Below are positions 52,703 through 61,522 of a stretch of DNA of 64,000 nucleotides, in pieces. The DNA comes from Streptomyces sp. CC0208 (GTDB lineage: Bacteria; Actinomycetota; Actinomycetes; Streptomycetales; Streptomycetaceae). The stretch covers positions 3,472,001 through 3,536,000 of the forward strand of contig NZ_CP031969.1 of assembly GCF_003443735.1 (NCBI RefSeq). Reading direction: 5' to 3'. The notes beneath the pieces were generated by a model. It was not told the DNA's origin, did not search any database, and worked only from the letters and a program-made list of their open reading frames with translations. Position 1 is the first letter of the stretch, and every line of letters begins with the position of its first letter. The position numbers and the translations under genes are program-made.

Positions 52703-53488
52703 CTACAGGTAGTCCTCCAGGCGCCCCACCGTCAGCCCCCGCCGCTCCACCTCCCGCAGTACCGCCGTCGTCCTCTCCGTCAGGGTCGGTCCCGTCGCCT
52801 CCCCCGAGGTCACCGACACGATGTCGCCCGCCCTCAGCCCCCGCACCTCCCCCTCCGGGGGCACGCTCCACAGCACCACCGCCGAGAGCCCGCAGTCGGC
52901 CGCCGCACGCAGGGTCGTGCGGTCGTACGTGCCGTAGGGCGGCCGGAACAGCCGTGGCCGGATGCCGAAGCGGGACCGCACCTTCTCCTGCTGGCCGCAG
53001 ATCTCGGCGCGCTGGCCGGTGTACGGCAGGCCGCGCAGGGCGGGGTGGTCGAGGGTGTGGTTCTGGATGCTCGCGCCGACCGACCGGAGGCGCGCGAAGT
53101 GACCGTACCCGGGGCCGACGACCCTGTCCGTGAGGAACATGCTGACCGGCAGCCGCAGTTCACGGACCAGCTCGACGAACCGCGGGTCCTTCTCGGCGCC
53201 GTCGTCGTAGGTGAGGAAGACGACCTTGTCGGAGGTGTCGACGCGCCGCACGACCGGCGGCAGGCCGCCCCGGCGCGCCGCCGTGCGGGCCGGCATCCGC
53301 GGCGGCGCCGGCAGCGGGGCCGGCAGGCCCCAGTGGCGGTACGGCCGTCCGTCCGTCCTCGCCGGCCCGTACGAGCCCACCCGCTGGACCGCCTTCTTCC
53401 CCAGCCGTTCGATGGGGTCGACGGACTGGGCGCAGCCGGTGAGGAGTACGGCCGCCAGCCCCGCGGCGACGAGGGTCCGCGGTCTCAC
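52703..53488 (-). CDS. Lipoprotein polysaccharide deacetylase (second of pair)
   Basis: A 261-residue NodB-type carbohydrate esterase 4. The lipobox LLTGC gives lipidation at about residue 19. Motif 1 is TYDDG, motif 2 is HTLDHP (the metal-binding His pair), and motif 3 is RPPYGTYD. Its likely substrate is N-acetylated wall glycan. GTG 53488 overlaps the stop of the preceding deacetylase by 4 nt (GTGA), so it is translationally coupled. A Gly-rich linker of about 80 residues precedes the domain. A shared terminal LEDYL with its partner suggests local duplication. Confidence 0.88.
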   Translation of the reverse strand: MRPRTLVAAGLAAVLLTGCAQSVDPIERLGKKAVQRVGSYGPARTDGRPYRHWGLPAPLPAPPRMPARTAARRGGLPPVVRRVDTSDKVVFLTYDDGAEKDPRFVELVRELRLPVSMFLTDRVVGPGYGHFARLRSVGASIQNHTLDHPALRGLPYTGQRAEICGQQEKVRSRFGIRPRLFRPPYGTYDRTTLRAAADCGLSAVVLWSVPPEGEVRGLRAGDIVSVTSGEATGPTLTERTTAVLREVERRGLTVGRLEDYL

Positions 53489-54420
53489 AGGTAGTCCTCG
53501 AGTCGTGCGACGGCGTACCCCTCGGCCGTGACCTTGTCCAGGAAGCGGCGGACCATGTCGGTCATCGTGCCCTTCCAGTCCTTTCGGCCCCGGAAGTGGC
53601 TGAGCACGATGTCGCCGGGGTGGATCCGCTGGTCCCACTCGCGGTACTCCCAGTGGTCGACGTAGACCTCTTCGTTCCAGATCGGCGCGTACCTGATGCC
53701 GCAGGACCTGGCCGCGCGCAGGGTGTCCTCGTTGTAGTTGCCGTAGGGCGGGCGGAAGAGGGCGGGCCGCTCGCCGTAGTGCTTCTCGATGACGTCCTGC
53801 ATCCCGCAGATCTCGCGCTTCTGGCGGGCGTACGACAGCGCGGGCAGGTAGGGGTGGTGGAGGGTGTGGTTGTTCAGCACGATCCCCGCGTCCCGCATCT
53901 TCGCGAAGTAGCCGTAGTCGTCCTTGACCAGGTAGTCGCTGAGGAAGGCGGTGTAGGGGATCTTCAGCTCGCTCATCATCCGCAGGAACGCGGGATCCTT
54001 CTCGGCGCCGTCGTCGATGGTGAGGAAGACGATCTTCTGCTCGGTGGGGATCGTGGTGAAGACCGGTGGCAGGCCCTCCTCCTCGTGGCCTTCGACCTCG
54101 AAACCGTGACGGGTGGTGATGCGGGGCTTGGTCACGGGCGCGGGCGGGGCCGTCAGTGGGACCTGCTTCAGCCCCCAGCGCCTGGCGGCGGCGATCCGTC
54201 TCTGCTCGGCGCGGAGCCTGGCGGCCCGGATGAGGGTCTTGTCGGCCTGGAGGTCGGCGGCCAGGGCCGGAGGTGCCTTGAGGGGGTGTCGCGGTCGCAC
54301 GTCGGTCCCGGCCGGGCGGGCGCAGCCGGAGAGCAGGGCGGCCACGGCCAGGAGGACGAGTCCGCCGCGGATCGACACCCTCAACGCACCATTTTCATCG
54401 TTTTGTCCTACTGTTCCCAT
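53485..54420 (-). CDS. Lipoprotein polysaccharide deacetylase (first of pair)
   Basis: A 311-residue CE4 protein. A lipobox LLSGC (about 28-32) follows a signal sequence; the deacetylase domain starts near 120. Motif 1 is FLTIDDG, the His pair is HTLHHP, and motif 3 is RPPYGNYN. The catalytic Asp and metal ligands are present, so it should be active, unlike some actinomycete CE4 paralogues. ATG 54420 has a gagga site about 10 nt upstream. Divergent from the methyltransferase. Confidence 0.88.
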   Translation of the reverse strand: MGTVGQNDENGALRVSIRGGLVLLAVAALLSGCARPAGTDVRPRHPLKAPPALAADLQADKTLIRAARLRAEQRRIAAARRWGLKQVPLTAPPAPVTKPRITTRHGFEVEGHEEEGLPPVFTTIPTEQKIVFLTIDDGAEKDPAFLRMMSELKIPYTAFLSDYLVKDDYGYFAKMRDAGIVLNNHTLHHPYLPALSYARQKREICGMQDVIEKHYGERPALFRPPYGNYNEDTLRAARSCGIRYAPIWNEEVYVDHWEYREWDQRIHPGDIVLSHFRGRKDWKGTMTDMVRRFLDKVTAEGYAVARLEDYL

Positions 54421-54511
54421 GGCGCCGGATCCTCGCAGGTCACGGCCTCGCACCGGGGCCGACACCGCCGCTCGGAAGCGGACCGTCCACCGACTGGCCC
54501 ACAATGACCCG

Positions 54512-55708
54512 GTGAACGACCTCGCCCCCCTCCTCACCCCCGAGGGCCGTGCCCTCCTCGACGACGTGCGCGGCACCGCCCCCGCCGACGAACTCGCCGT
54601 CGCCACCCGGCTGCGCCGCGAACACCCCGCCGAACTGGTCTCCGCGGCGCTCGGGCAGGCCCGGCTGCGGCAGCGGGCGGTGGCGAAGTTCGGGGCCGAG
54701 GACGCGGAGCGGATGTTCTTCACGCCGAACGGGGTCGAGCAGTCGACGCGGGCGAGCGTGGCGGCGTACCGGGCCCTCAGGCTGAAGGCGAGGGGCGTCA
54801 CCTCCGTCGCGGACCTGTGCTGCGGGATCGGCGGTGACGCGATCGCGCTGGCCCGGGCCGGGATCCGGGTCCTCGCGGTGGACCGGGACCCGCTGACGGC
54901 GGCGGCCGCGCGGGCGAACGCGGACGCGCTGGGACTCGCCGGTCTGATCGAGGTACGGGAGGCGGACGTCACGGAGGTCGACACGGCCTCGTACGACGCC
55001 GTGTTCGTGGATCCGGCGAGGCGGGGCGGGCGGGGCCGCGTCTTCGATCCGGAGGCCTACTCGCCGCCCCTGTCGTGGGCCGTGCAGGCGGCGCTCAAGG
55101 CCCCGCACGCGGCGCTGAAGGTCGCTCCCGGCATCCCGCACGAAGCGGTTCCCGCGCAGGCCGAGGCGGAGTGGATCTCCGACGGCGGGGACGTGAAGGA
55201 GGCGGTGCTGTGGTTCGGCGGCACAGCGCCGGGCGCCGTACGGGCGACGCTGCTGCCGGGCCCGCGGACGCTGCTCGGGCGGGGTCTTCCCGATCCCGGA
55301 GTCCGTCCCGTGGGGCGGTACTTGTACGAGCCCGACGGTGCCGTCGTCCGGGCCCATCTGGTCGCCGAGGTGGCGCAGGAGGTCGAGGGCGGACTCGTCG
55401 ACTCCACCATCGCCTACGTGACCTCGGACGCCCTGCACGCGAGCCCGTACGCCACCGCCTACGAGATCACCGATCAACTCCCCTTCAACGTGAAGAAGTT
55501 GAAGGCGCTGCTGCGGGAGCGGGGGGTCGGGATCCTGACCGTGAAGAAGCGGGGGTCGGCCGTCGAGCCGGAGGAGCTGCGGCGCAAGGCGCTGCCGAAA
55601 CAGCACGGGCCGCACTCGGCGACCGTGTTCCTGACCCGGGTCGCGGGGGCGCCGACCATGCTGATCGGCGCCCCCGTGAGGGCCGTCACCGGCGCTGGAC
55701 CGTCCTGA
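54512..55708 (+). CDS. Class I SAM-dependent methyltransferase with THUMP-like domain
   Basis: A 398-residue cytoplasmic methyltransferase. The SAM motif I is ADLCCGIGGDAIALARAG, followed by VLAVDRDP and DAVFVDPARR. The C-terminal 100 residues (DQLPFNVKKLKALLRERGVG) resemble a THUMP-like RNA-binding module, suggesting an rRNA or tRNA target. GTG 54512 is the start; ATG 54503 and others upstream are out of frame or unsupported. The 3' end overlaps the convergent small gene by 23 nt. Confidence 0.85.
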   Translation: MNDLAPLLTPEGRALLDDVRGTAPADELAVATRLRREHPAELVSAALGQARLRQRAVAKFGAEDAERMFFTPNGVEQSTRASVAAYRALRLKARGVTSVADLCCGIGGDAIALARAGIRVLAVDRDPLTAAAARANADALGLAGLIEVREADVTEVDTASYDAVFVDPARRGGRGRVFDPEAYSPPLSWAVQAALKAPHAALKVAPGIPHEAVPAQAEAEWISDGGDVKEAVLWFGGTAPGAVRATLLPGPRTLLGRGLPDPGVRPVGRYLYEPDGAVVRAHLVAEVAQEVEGGLVDSTIAYVTSDALHASPYATAYEITDQLPFNVKKLKALLRERGVGILTVKKRGSAVEPEELRRKALPKQHGPHSATVFLTRVAGAPTMLIGAPVRAVTGAGPS

Positions 55709-55886
55709 GCGGCTCCAGGTGCGGGTCGGCGCGCCGGGCCTGGCTGCTCGTGCGGGTGCTCGCGGGCTCGTCGCCGTTGTAGTACGCCGTGCAGGCGACC
55801 TGGCCGCCGTTCGCGGCGGCCAGGGTGCCCACCGCGGCGAGCGCCGCGGCACGGCGGCGCGTGAACACCCCGATCAACCACCGCAC
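55686..55886 (-). CDS. Small exported or membrane peptide overlapping the sigma gene
   Basis: A 66-residue protein beginning VRWLIGVFTRRRAAALAAVGTL, a twin-Arg-like basic N-terminus followed by a hydrophobic stretch, then CTAYYNGDEP. The start GTG lies inside the last codons of the sigma factor (13-nt overlap), implying coupled translation. Family unknown. As the third gene of the DGPF-sigma operon it could be part of that signalling unit. Small size makes the call tentative. Confidence 0.5.
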   Translation of the reverse strand: MRWLIGVFTRRRAAALAAVGTLAAANGGQVACTAYYNGDEPASTRTSSQARRADPHLEPLRTVQRR

Positions 55887-57142
55887 TCCCGAGCCCTGTC
55901 CAGCAACAGCTCCCGCTCCCGTTCGTTGCGGGTCAGCGCGGCCGCCCGCTCGAACTCGGCCCGCGCCTCCGTCGTACGTCCCAGGCGGGCGAGGAGGTCG
56001 CCGCGCACGCTCGGCAGCAGGTGGTAGTCGAGCAGCGCGGGTTCGTCGGTGAGCGCCTCGACGATCTCCAGGGCCGGGCCCGGGCCGTCGGCCATCGAGA
56101 CGGCGACCGCGCGGTTGAGCTCGACGACCGGGGAGGGTGCGCGGGCGGCGAGCAGGGCGTAGAGGGTGGCGATGGCCGGCCAGTCGGTCTCGTCGTAGGA
56201 GTACGCGTGCGCGTGGCAGGCGGCGATGGCGGCCTGGAGCACGTAGGGGCCGGGGGCGCCGCCGGCCGTGGCGTCGGCGCGGGCCAGGGCCTTGATGCCG
56301 CGGGCGATGAGCATGCGGTTCCAGCGGCTGCGGTTCTGGTCCCTGAGCAGGACCGGCTCGCCGCGCGGTCCGGTGCGGGCGGCCGTGCGGGAGGCCTGGA
56401 ACTCCAACAGGGCCGCCAGGCCGTGCACTTCGGGTTCCTTGGGCATGAGGGCGGACAACAGACGGGCCAGGCGCAGGGCGTCCTCGCACAGGGAGGGGCG
56501 CAGCCAGTCGTCGCCGGCGGTGGCCGCGTAACCCTCGTTGAAGATCAGGTAGATGACGTCCAGGACCGAGCCGAGCCGGGCCTCGCGGTCGGGGCCGTAG
56601 GGCACCTCGAAGGCGATGTTCTTCGTGGCGAGGGTCCGTTTGGCGCGCACGATGCGCTGGGCGACCGTCGCCTCCGGTACGAGGAAGGCGCGGGCGATCT
56701 CGGGGGTGGTCAGGCCGCCGAGGAGGCGCAGGGTGAGAGCGGTGCGGGCCTCGGCGGACAGCACCGGGTGACAGGTGGTGAAGACGAGCCTGAGCAGGTC
56801 GTCGTCGATGTCCTCGGGGTCGGACGGCTCCTCGGGCGGGGCGGTCTCCGTCAGGTTCCGGCCGATCTCGGCCAGCTTGCGGGCGTAGTTCTCGCGGCGT
56901 CGGACCAGGTCCACCGCCTTGCGCCGCGCGATGGCCATGAGCCAGGCGCCCGGGTTGTCGGGGACGCCGTCGCGCGGCCACTGCTCCAGCGCGGCGACCA
57001 GGGCGTCCTGGGCCAGCTCCTCGGCGATGCCGACGTCCCTCACGACACGGGTGACACCGGCGATGATGCGCGGCGACTCCAGGCGGAAGACGGTCTCGAC
57101 GGAGGATCGGGCGTCGGTGCGGGAGGGCTGTGAGGTGGTCAC
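55874..57142 (-). CDS. ECF42-type RNA polymerase sigma factor with C-terminal TPR-like extension
   Basis: A 422-residue sigma factor, about double the usual ECF length. Region 2 is near 15-85 (IAEELAQDALVAALEQWP), region 4 near 125-180 (LTLRLLGGLTTPEIARAFLVPEATVAQRI). The 230-residue extension carries helical repeats (LLSALMPKEPEVHGLAALLEF, VAVSMADGPGPALEIVEAL). ECF42 proteins use this extension for control in place of an anti-sigma, and are paired with DGPF proteins, as here (47 nt upstream). GTG 57142 is the start. Confidence 0.9.
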   Translation of the reverse strand: MTTSQPSRTDARSSVETVFRLESPRIIAGVTRVVRDVGIAEELAQDALVAALEQWPRDGVPDNPGAWLMAIARRKAVDLVRRRENYARKLAEIGRNLTETAPPEEPSDPEDIDDDLLRLVFTTCHPVLSAEARTALTLRLLGGLTTPEIARAFLVPEATVAQRIVRAKRTLATKNIAFEVPYGPDREARLGSVLDVIYLIFNEGYAATAGDDWLRPSLCEDALRLARLLSALMPKEPEVHGLAALLEFQASRTAARTGPRGEPVLLRDQNRSRWNRMLIARGIKALARADATAGGAPGPYVLQAAIAACHAHAYSYDETDWPAIATLYALLAARAPSPVVELNRAVAVSMADGPGPALEIVEALTDEPALLDYHLLPSVRGDLLARLGRTTEARAEFERAAALTRNERERELLLDRARECGG

Positions 57143-57189
57143 AGCCCCCCATTCGACACCGGTACGGCCGTGGAGCCAAGGAAGCGGGC

Positions 57190-57546
57190 TCAGCCCTCCA
57201 TGATCTCCCGCACCTCGCAGGTGACCGTCCAGTGCTCCTCGTGCACCTTCAGGAAGCGCTTGGTCCACTCGATCGCCTCGGCCATGTCCTTGGCCTGGAC
57301 GATCGCGTACCCCCCGACGACCTCCTTGGCCTCGGTGAAGGGCCCGTCGGTCACCGACAGCTGCCCCTTCTCCCACCGCACCCGGGTCCCCTGGGCGGTC
57401 GGCGTGAGCCCGGCGGTGTCGAGCAGCACCCCGGCCTTCGTCATCTCCTCGATCAGCTCGCCCATGCGCTGCATCAGCGCGTCGCTGGGACCCTCGGCGG
57501 GGGCGGTCTTCTCGTCGATCTGGACCATCGACAGGTAACGCGGCAT
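57190..57546 (-). CDS. DGPF/YCII-domain protein of the ECF42 operon
   Basis: A 118-residue dimeric alpha-beta barrel of the YCII family. The DGPF motif (VTDGPFTEAKEVVGGYAIVQAK) that names the group is intact. These proteins are the typical targets and neighbours of ECF42 sigma factors; the chemistry is unknown. ATG 57546 follows gaggag at 6 nt; the frame upstream is not coding-like. Transcribed ahead of the sigma factor. Confidence 0.92.
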   Translation of the reverse strand: MPRYLSMVQIDEKTAPAEGPSDALMQRMGELIEEMTKAGVLLDTAGLTPTAQGTRVRWEKGQLSVTDGPFTEAKEVVGGYAIVQAKDMAEAIEWTKRFLKVHEEHWTVTCEVREIMEG

Positions 57547-57659
57547 GGTGACTCCTCGGAATCGCTGCGGGGCCGGTCCTTCCCGGCCTCTCACCAGTGC
57601 GTCGATCGGGAGAGGCCGGGATCGACAGACCCCGCGGATTTCTTCGGAGATTTTTTCCC

Positions 57660-57678
57660 GGCCCCTCAAGCAGGGGCC
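57660..57678 (-). terminator. Short hairpin after the FG-GAP gene
   Basis: A 7-bp stem ggcccct/aggggcc with a 5-nt loop, 8 nt beyond the stop codon. Weak but well placed. Confidence 0.5.
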
Positions 57679-57685
57679 TGACCTG

Positions 57686-59101
57686 CTACGACAGCGCGCC
57701 GCCGAACGTCGCCTTCTCCGTCGGCGCCCCGACCGTGCGGGGACCGAAGGTGAACGCCGCGTCCGTCACAATGCCCGTCGGACGCGCCCGCAGCGACCAG
57801 ACCGCGCCTTCACCGGTGCTCACGCCTTCCGGCCTGTTCTCGCGGGGCGCCGCCGCAGCGAGGTCCGCGTAGCCGTTGTCGTTGATGTCGAGGAGGCTGA
57901 CCGCGCCGCCGAAGTTGTCGCCGGACTCCGCGGCACCGGGGACGCCGTCGGTGTCCTGGGTGAAGCCCTGGGCGCCCGTGCCGGTCAGGCCGTCGCGGCC
58001 GCCGAAGAGGATGTTGACCATGCCGGCCCCCTGCTTGTCGCCGAGCTTCTCGCCGGGCGAGCCCACGGCCACGTCGGCGAGGCCGTCGCCGTTGACGTCA
58101 CCGGCGGACACCGCGTCGCCGAAACGGTCGTCCTCCTCCTTGCCGCCGGGAACCCCCTCGGTGTCCTGGCTGTACGACTTCCAGGTCGACGCGGGCTTCA
58201 GACCGGAGGCCGAGCCGAGGGCCACGGTGACCGAGGAGTCGTTCGGGACGCCCCGGACGACGTCGTCGAAGCCGTCGCCGTTGACGTCACCGAAGGCCAC
58301 CTGGCCGCTGCCCTCGGGGGAGGCGGCATAGGTGAAGCCACCTCCGGAGGCGTTGGCCAGGTACAGCTGGGAGCCGACGACGCCCTCGCCGAGGTAGACG
58401 GTCAGCGCGAGGTCGTCGCGGCCGTCGCCGTTGACGTCACCGGCGGCCGCGTACATCACGTCGTAGGGCTCCACCTTGGGCGAGCCGAAGTCCTGCGTGG
58501 CGGTCGGCTTCGCGGTCCGGGAGATCGGGCCCCGCCAGATGGTGGCCTCGGTGCCGAGCGGGTCGTCGCCCGGGGCACGGCCGCCGCGGAACAGGACCAG
58601 GTCCTGCTTGCCGTCGCCGTCGAAGTCGCCGGCCTGGGTGGTCGCCGCGGGCACGGACACCCCGCCGGACAGCCCGTTCTGGCCGCCCCAGACGACGACC
58701 GCGTCCCGGTTCCACTCCGCCTGGCCGATGATCAGGTCGGTGCGCCCGTCGCCGTCCAGGTCCCCCGTGGACAGCTGGAAGCCGAAGTTCTCGCCCGCGG
58801 CGGGATCGCCCGGGATACCGCTGGTGGAGCGGCTGATGATCGTGCGGTGGTCCTTGGTCAGGCCGTGCGGGCCGCCGTACATGACAGTGACGTAGCCCGC
58901 CCCCTGCTTGCCGCCGATGGTGGCGATCGGGGCGCCGACGGCGAGGTCCTTGTAGCCGTCACCGTTGAAGTCGTCCTTGACGCTGTGGACGGACTCCGGG
59001 GCGGCCGCGGCGCTGCCCGCGAGGGCGGGGATCCCGCCGAGCGCGAGCACTCCGGCGATCAGCGGTACGGACCAAGCTTTGTACGAACGCGAGTTGGACA
59101 T
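57686..59101 (-). CDS. Secreted FG-GAP/VCBS repeat protein (integrin-like beta propeller)
   Basis: A 471-residue exported protein. A signal peptide covers about 1-34, ending in SAAAA. At least six FG-GAP repeats with a calcium-binding D-x-D/N-x-D-G-x-x-D pattern follow (DFNGDGYKDLAVG, DLDGDGRTDLIIG, DVNGDGRDDLALT, DVNGDGFDDVVRG, DVNGDGLADVAVG, DINDNGYADLAAA). The fold is a calcium-stabilised seven-blade propeller, usually for adhesion or scaffolding. No enzyme domain is fused. ATG 59101 follows aggggga. An isolated gene between the DGPF operon and the LCP gene. Confidence 0.9.
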   Translation of the reverse strand: MSNSRSYKAWSVPLIAGVLALGGIPALAGSAAAAPESVHSVKDDFNGDGYKDLAVGAPIATIGGKQGAGYVTVMYGGPHGLTKDHRTIISRSTSGIPGDPAAGENFGFQLSTGDLDGDGRTDLIIGQAEWNRDAVVVWGGQNGLSGGVSVPAATTQAGDFDGDGKQDLVLFRGGRAPGDDPLGTEATIWRGPISRTAKPTATQDFGSPKVEPYDVMYAAAGDVNGDGRDDLALTVYLGEGVVGSQLYLANASGGGFTYAASPEGSGQVAFGDVNGDGFDDVVRGVPNDSSVTVALGSASGLKPASTWKSYSQDTEGVPGGKEEDDRFGDAVSAGDVNGDGLADVAVGSPGEKLGDKQGAGMVNILFGGRDGLTGTGAQGFTQDTDGVPGAAESGDNFGGAVSLLDINDNGYADLAAAAPRENRPEGVSTGEGAVWSLRARPTGIVTDAAFTFGPRTVGAPTEKATFGGALS

Positions 59102-59148
59102 CGGTGTTCCCCCTGGTTACTGCAATGTGGTCATCGCAACAGACACCC

Positions 59149-59180
59149 CTGGACGCCCGCTGGTTGCAACAGGCGTCCAG
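59149..59180. terminator. Hairpin between the LCP and FG-GAP genes
   Basis: A perfect 9-bp stem, ctggacgcc against ggcgtccag, with a 14-nt loop. Its T-run (59181-59185) lies on the + side, though the genes run leftward. It probably ends the LCP transcript, 28 nt after that stop, without a T tract. Confidence 0.6.
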
Positions 59181-59207
59181 TTTTTCGGTGAACACGTCAG
59201 CGAGGGC

Positions 59208-60242
59208 TCAGCGCAGCGACTCCCACAGCTCGCTCGCCGCGGGCTCCTTCGCCACCACCCGGTTGGGGTTCGAGGGGGCGGTCACGACCGGCATGGTCAC
59301 CGTCTTCACGTCGGCGGCCGCGAGGCCCTTCAGGCTCTCGCCGAGGCTCGTCAGCTCGCTCAGGGAGTCGAGGCCGGTGTCGGTGGTGAGACTGCCGGTG
59401 ACGGCGTCGGCGACGGAGTACAGCTTGGCGGGGCTGGTCAGGAGACCGGCCGAGGAGATCTGCTTCAGCAGGGCCTTCACCAGCTTCTGCTGGAGGCCTA
59501 TGCGGCCCAGGTCGCTGCCGTCGCCTATGCCGTGCCGGGTGCGGGCGAGCGCCAGGGCCTGTTTGCCGTCGAGGTGGTGGGTGCCCGCCTTGAGATGCAG
59601 GTGGCTGTCGTCGTCGTCGATGTCCTCGTCCGTGGTCACCGTGACCCCGCCGAGGGCGTTCACCAGCTTCGCGAAGCCCGAGAAGTCGATCTCGATGTAG
59701 TGGTCCATGCGGACGTCCGTGATCGACTCGACGGTCTTGACCGCGCACACCGGACCGCCCACCGCATAGGCGCTGTTGAACATCGATCCGTACGACACCG
59801 CCGTGGCGCCCCCGCTCTCCAGGGGGCAGGACGGGCGGGTGACTAGGGTGTCGCGGGGGATGCTGACGACGGTGGCCGCGGTGCGGCCCGCGTCGACGTG
59901 CACGACCATCGCCGTGTCGGACCGGGCGCCGGTGCTGCTGCCGCCGCCGAGAGCCTCGTTCTCCTCGCCGCTGCGCGAGTCGGAGCCCAGGACCAGGATG
60001 TTGACGGCCTCGGTGGGCAGCGGTGCCTCCTGCGAGGCCGTGGGCGTCGGGGTCGGCTTGGCGGGACGGTCGTCGCCGAGCGCGCTGTTGATGTCGACGC
60101 TCTTGATGTTGCTGTTGAGGTGCCAGTACGCCCAGCCCGCCGCCGCGCATCCCGCGACCAGCGCACCCACGAGGGTGAGGCCGACGGCCTTCAGTACTCT
60201 CGGCCGCCGACCCGCTCGTCTGTCCTCGTCGTCTCCCGTCAC
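59208..60242 (-). CDS. LytR-CpsA-Psr (LCP) family wall glycopolymer ligase
   Basis: A 344-residue membrane-anchored enzyme that transfers polyisoprenyl-linked glycopolymers (teichoic or teichulosonic acids) to peptidoglycan. N-terminal helix about 17-40, then a Pro/Thr linker. The LCP domain begins VNILVLGSDSRSG, with the diphosphate-binding Arg/Asp in RSDTAMVVHVDA and SIPRDTLV; KQALALARTRHG follows. GTG 60242 has no Shine-Dalgarno; TACGTT just upstream suggests a leaderless message. Monocistronic. It joins other wall-related genes in the window. Confidence 0.9.
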   Translation of the reverse strand: MTGDDEDRRAGRRPRVLKAVGLTLVGALVAGCAAAGWAYWHLNSNIKSVDINSALGDDRPAKPTPTPTASQEAPLPTEAVNILVLGSDSRSGEENEALGGGSSTGARSDTAMVVHVDAGRTAATVVSIPRDTLVTRPSCPLESGGATAVSYGSMFNSAYAVGGPVCAVKTVESITDVRMDHYIEIDFSGFAKLVNALGGVTVTTDEDIDDDDSHLHLKAGTHHLDGKQALALARTRHGIGDGSDLGRIGLQQKLVKALLKQISSAGLLTSPAKLYSVADAVTGSLTTDTGLDSLSELTSLGESLKGLAAADVKTVTMPVVTAPSNPNRVVAKEPAASELWESLR

Positions 60243-60386
60243 AGGGAGGAACGTAAGTCCGAATTATTACGAGGAACGGCTCCCGAAGGGCATTCTTCGG
60301 AAAATCTCAGACTTCTCATCCGAGCGTCACGGCCGGTGCCGAAAGTTTCGGTCACGCAACCGATTGGCTTCGGCACCCGCACATCC

Positions 60387-61463
60387 CTAGGCGTCCGGCT
60401 CCAGCCCGGCGCAGCGCGCCGTGCTGCTGCGCACCACCAGGCTCGTCGCCAGCTCCACGCGGGTCGCCGCCGGGCTTCCGCCCTCCCGGCCCAGGTCGAG
60501 GACCAGCTTGGCCGCGGCCTCGGCCATCTCGGTCAGCGGCTGCCGTACGGTCGTCAGCGGCGGCCCCACCCAGGGCGCCACCGGAAGGTCGTCGAACCCG
60601 ACCACGCTCAGGTCCTCCGGGATGCGCAGCCCCAGCTCGCGGGCCGCCTCGTACAGGCCGAGCGCCTGGAGGTCGTTGCCGGCGAAGACCGCGGTGGGCC
60701 GGTCAGGGCGGCGCAGCAGTTCCAGGCCCTGGCGGTAGCCGGTCTCGTGGTGGAAGTCGCCGGCCATGATCAGCTCCGGGTCGACGGGCAGCCCCGCGGT
60801 CTCCAGAGCCGCCCGGTAGCCGTCGACCCGGGCGCGGCTGCACATCATGCGGGAGGGCCCGCTGATCGCACCGATCCTGCGGTGGCCCAGCTCGACGAGG
60901 TGCCGGGTGGCGGCGAGCCCGCCCTGCCAGTTGGTCGCGCCGATGGAGGGCACGTCGGCGCCCGGATCGCCGGCCGGGTCCATCACCACGAACGGGATCG
61001 ACCTGCTGCCCAGCAGCGCGCGCTGGGACTCGTCGAGCCCGGACAGCACGAGGACCACCCCGTGGGGGCGGCGGGCGGCGACCTGGTCGGCCCAGGTGCG
61101 CCCGGGAGTGAGCCGCCCCGCGCTCTCGCTCAGCACGACACTGAGCCCCGCGTCGCGGGCCACGTTCTCCACCCCGCGGATGACCTCCATCGCCCACGCG
61201 CTCTCCAGCTCGTGGAAGACCAGGTCGATCAGGGGCGAACGGCTCGCCTCGGCACGCCGGCGCCGGTAGCCGTGCGCGCGCAGCAGGTCCTCGACGCGGG
61301 CGCGGGTCGCGGGCGCGACGTCGGCCCGGCCGTTGAGGACCTTCGAAACTGTCGGCGCCGAGACGCCGGCCTCCCGGGCGATCTCGGCGAGGGTCGCGGT
61401 CTGCTGCGACCGTCCCACCGCAGGGGAAGTCGTCCGGGTTTCAGCGGGCTCCGGGGGTGTCAT
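60387..61463 (-). CDS. LacI-family repressor of the divergent GH3 gene
   Basis: A 358-residue repressor. The LacI helix-turn-helix is at about 23-70 (TLAEIAREAGVSAPTVSKVLNGRADV), preceded by a Pro/Thr tail; a sugar-binding periplasmic-type core follows (IGAISGPSRM, GYRQGLELL). ATG 61463 is the start. It is divergent from the GH3 glycosidase, with paired operators between them. By analogy to CebR/BxlR it would be released by a xylo- or gluco-oligosaccharide; the exact inducer is unknown. Confidence 0.92.
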   Translation of the reverse strand: MTPPEPAETRTTSPAVGRSQQTATLAEIAREAGVSAPTVSKVLNGRADVAPATRARVEDLLRAHGYRRRRAEASRSPLIDLVFHELESAWAMEVIRGVENVARDAGLSVVLSESAGRLTPGRTWADQVAARRPHGVVLVLSGLDESQRALLGSRSIPFVVMDPAGDPGADVPSIGATNWQGGLAATRHLVELGHRRIGAISGPSRMMCSRARVDGYRAALETAGLPVDPELIMAGDFHHETGYRQGLELLRRPDRPTAVFAGNDLQALGLYEAARELGLRIPEDLSVVGFDDLPVAPWVGPPLTTVRQPLTEMAEAAAKLVLDLGREGGSPAATRVELATSLVVRSSTARCAGLEPDA

Positions 61464-61491
61464 GGCGGCGATCGTATCCCTGCGCGACCTC

Positions 61492-61520
61492 TTGACGAAC
61501 CCTCCTGACGGCCCTAGGTT
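61492..61520 (+). promoter_or_regulatory. Promoter of the GH3 gene
   Basis: TTGACG (61492-61497) and TAGGTT (61515-61520) are 17 bp apart, a good vegetative promoter. The start would be near 61527, inside the first LacI-type operator. Confidence 0.85.
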
Positions 61521-61522
61521 CC

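Noticed and set aside
59149..59185. Rightward intrinsic terminator with T-run
   Set aside because: No rightward gene precedes it; kept only as a hairpin at the end of the leftward LCP gene.
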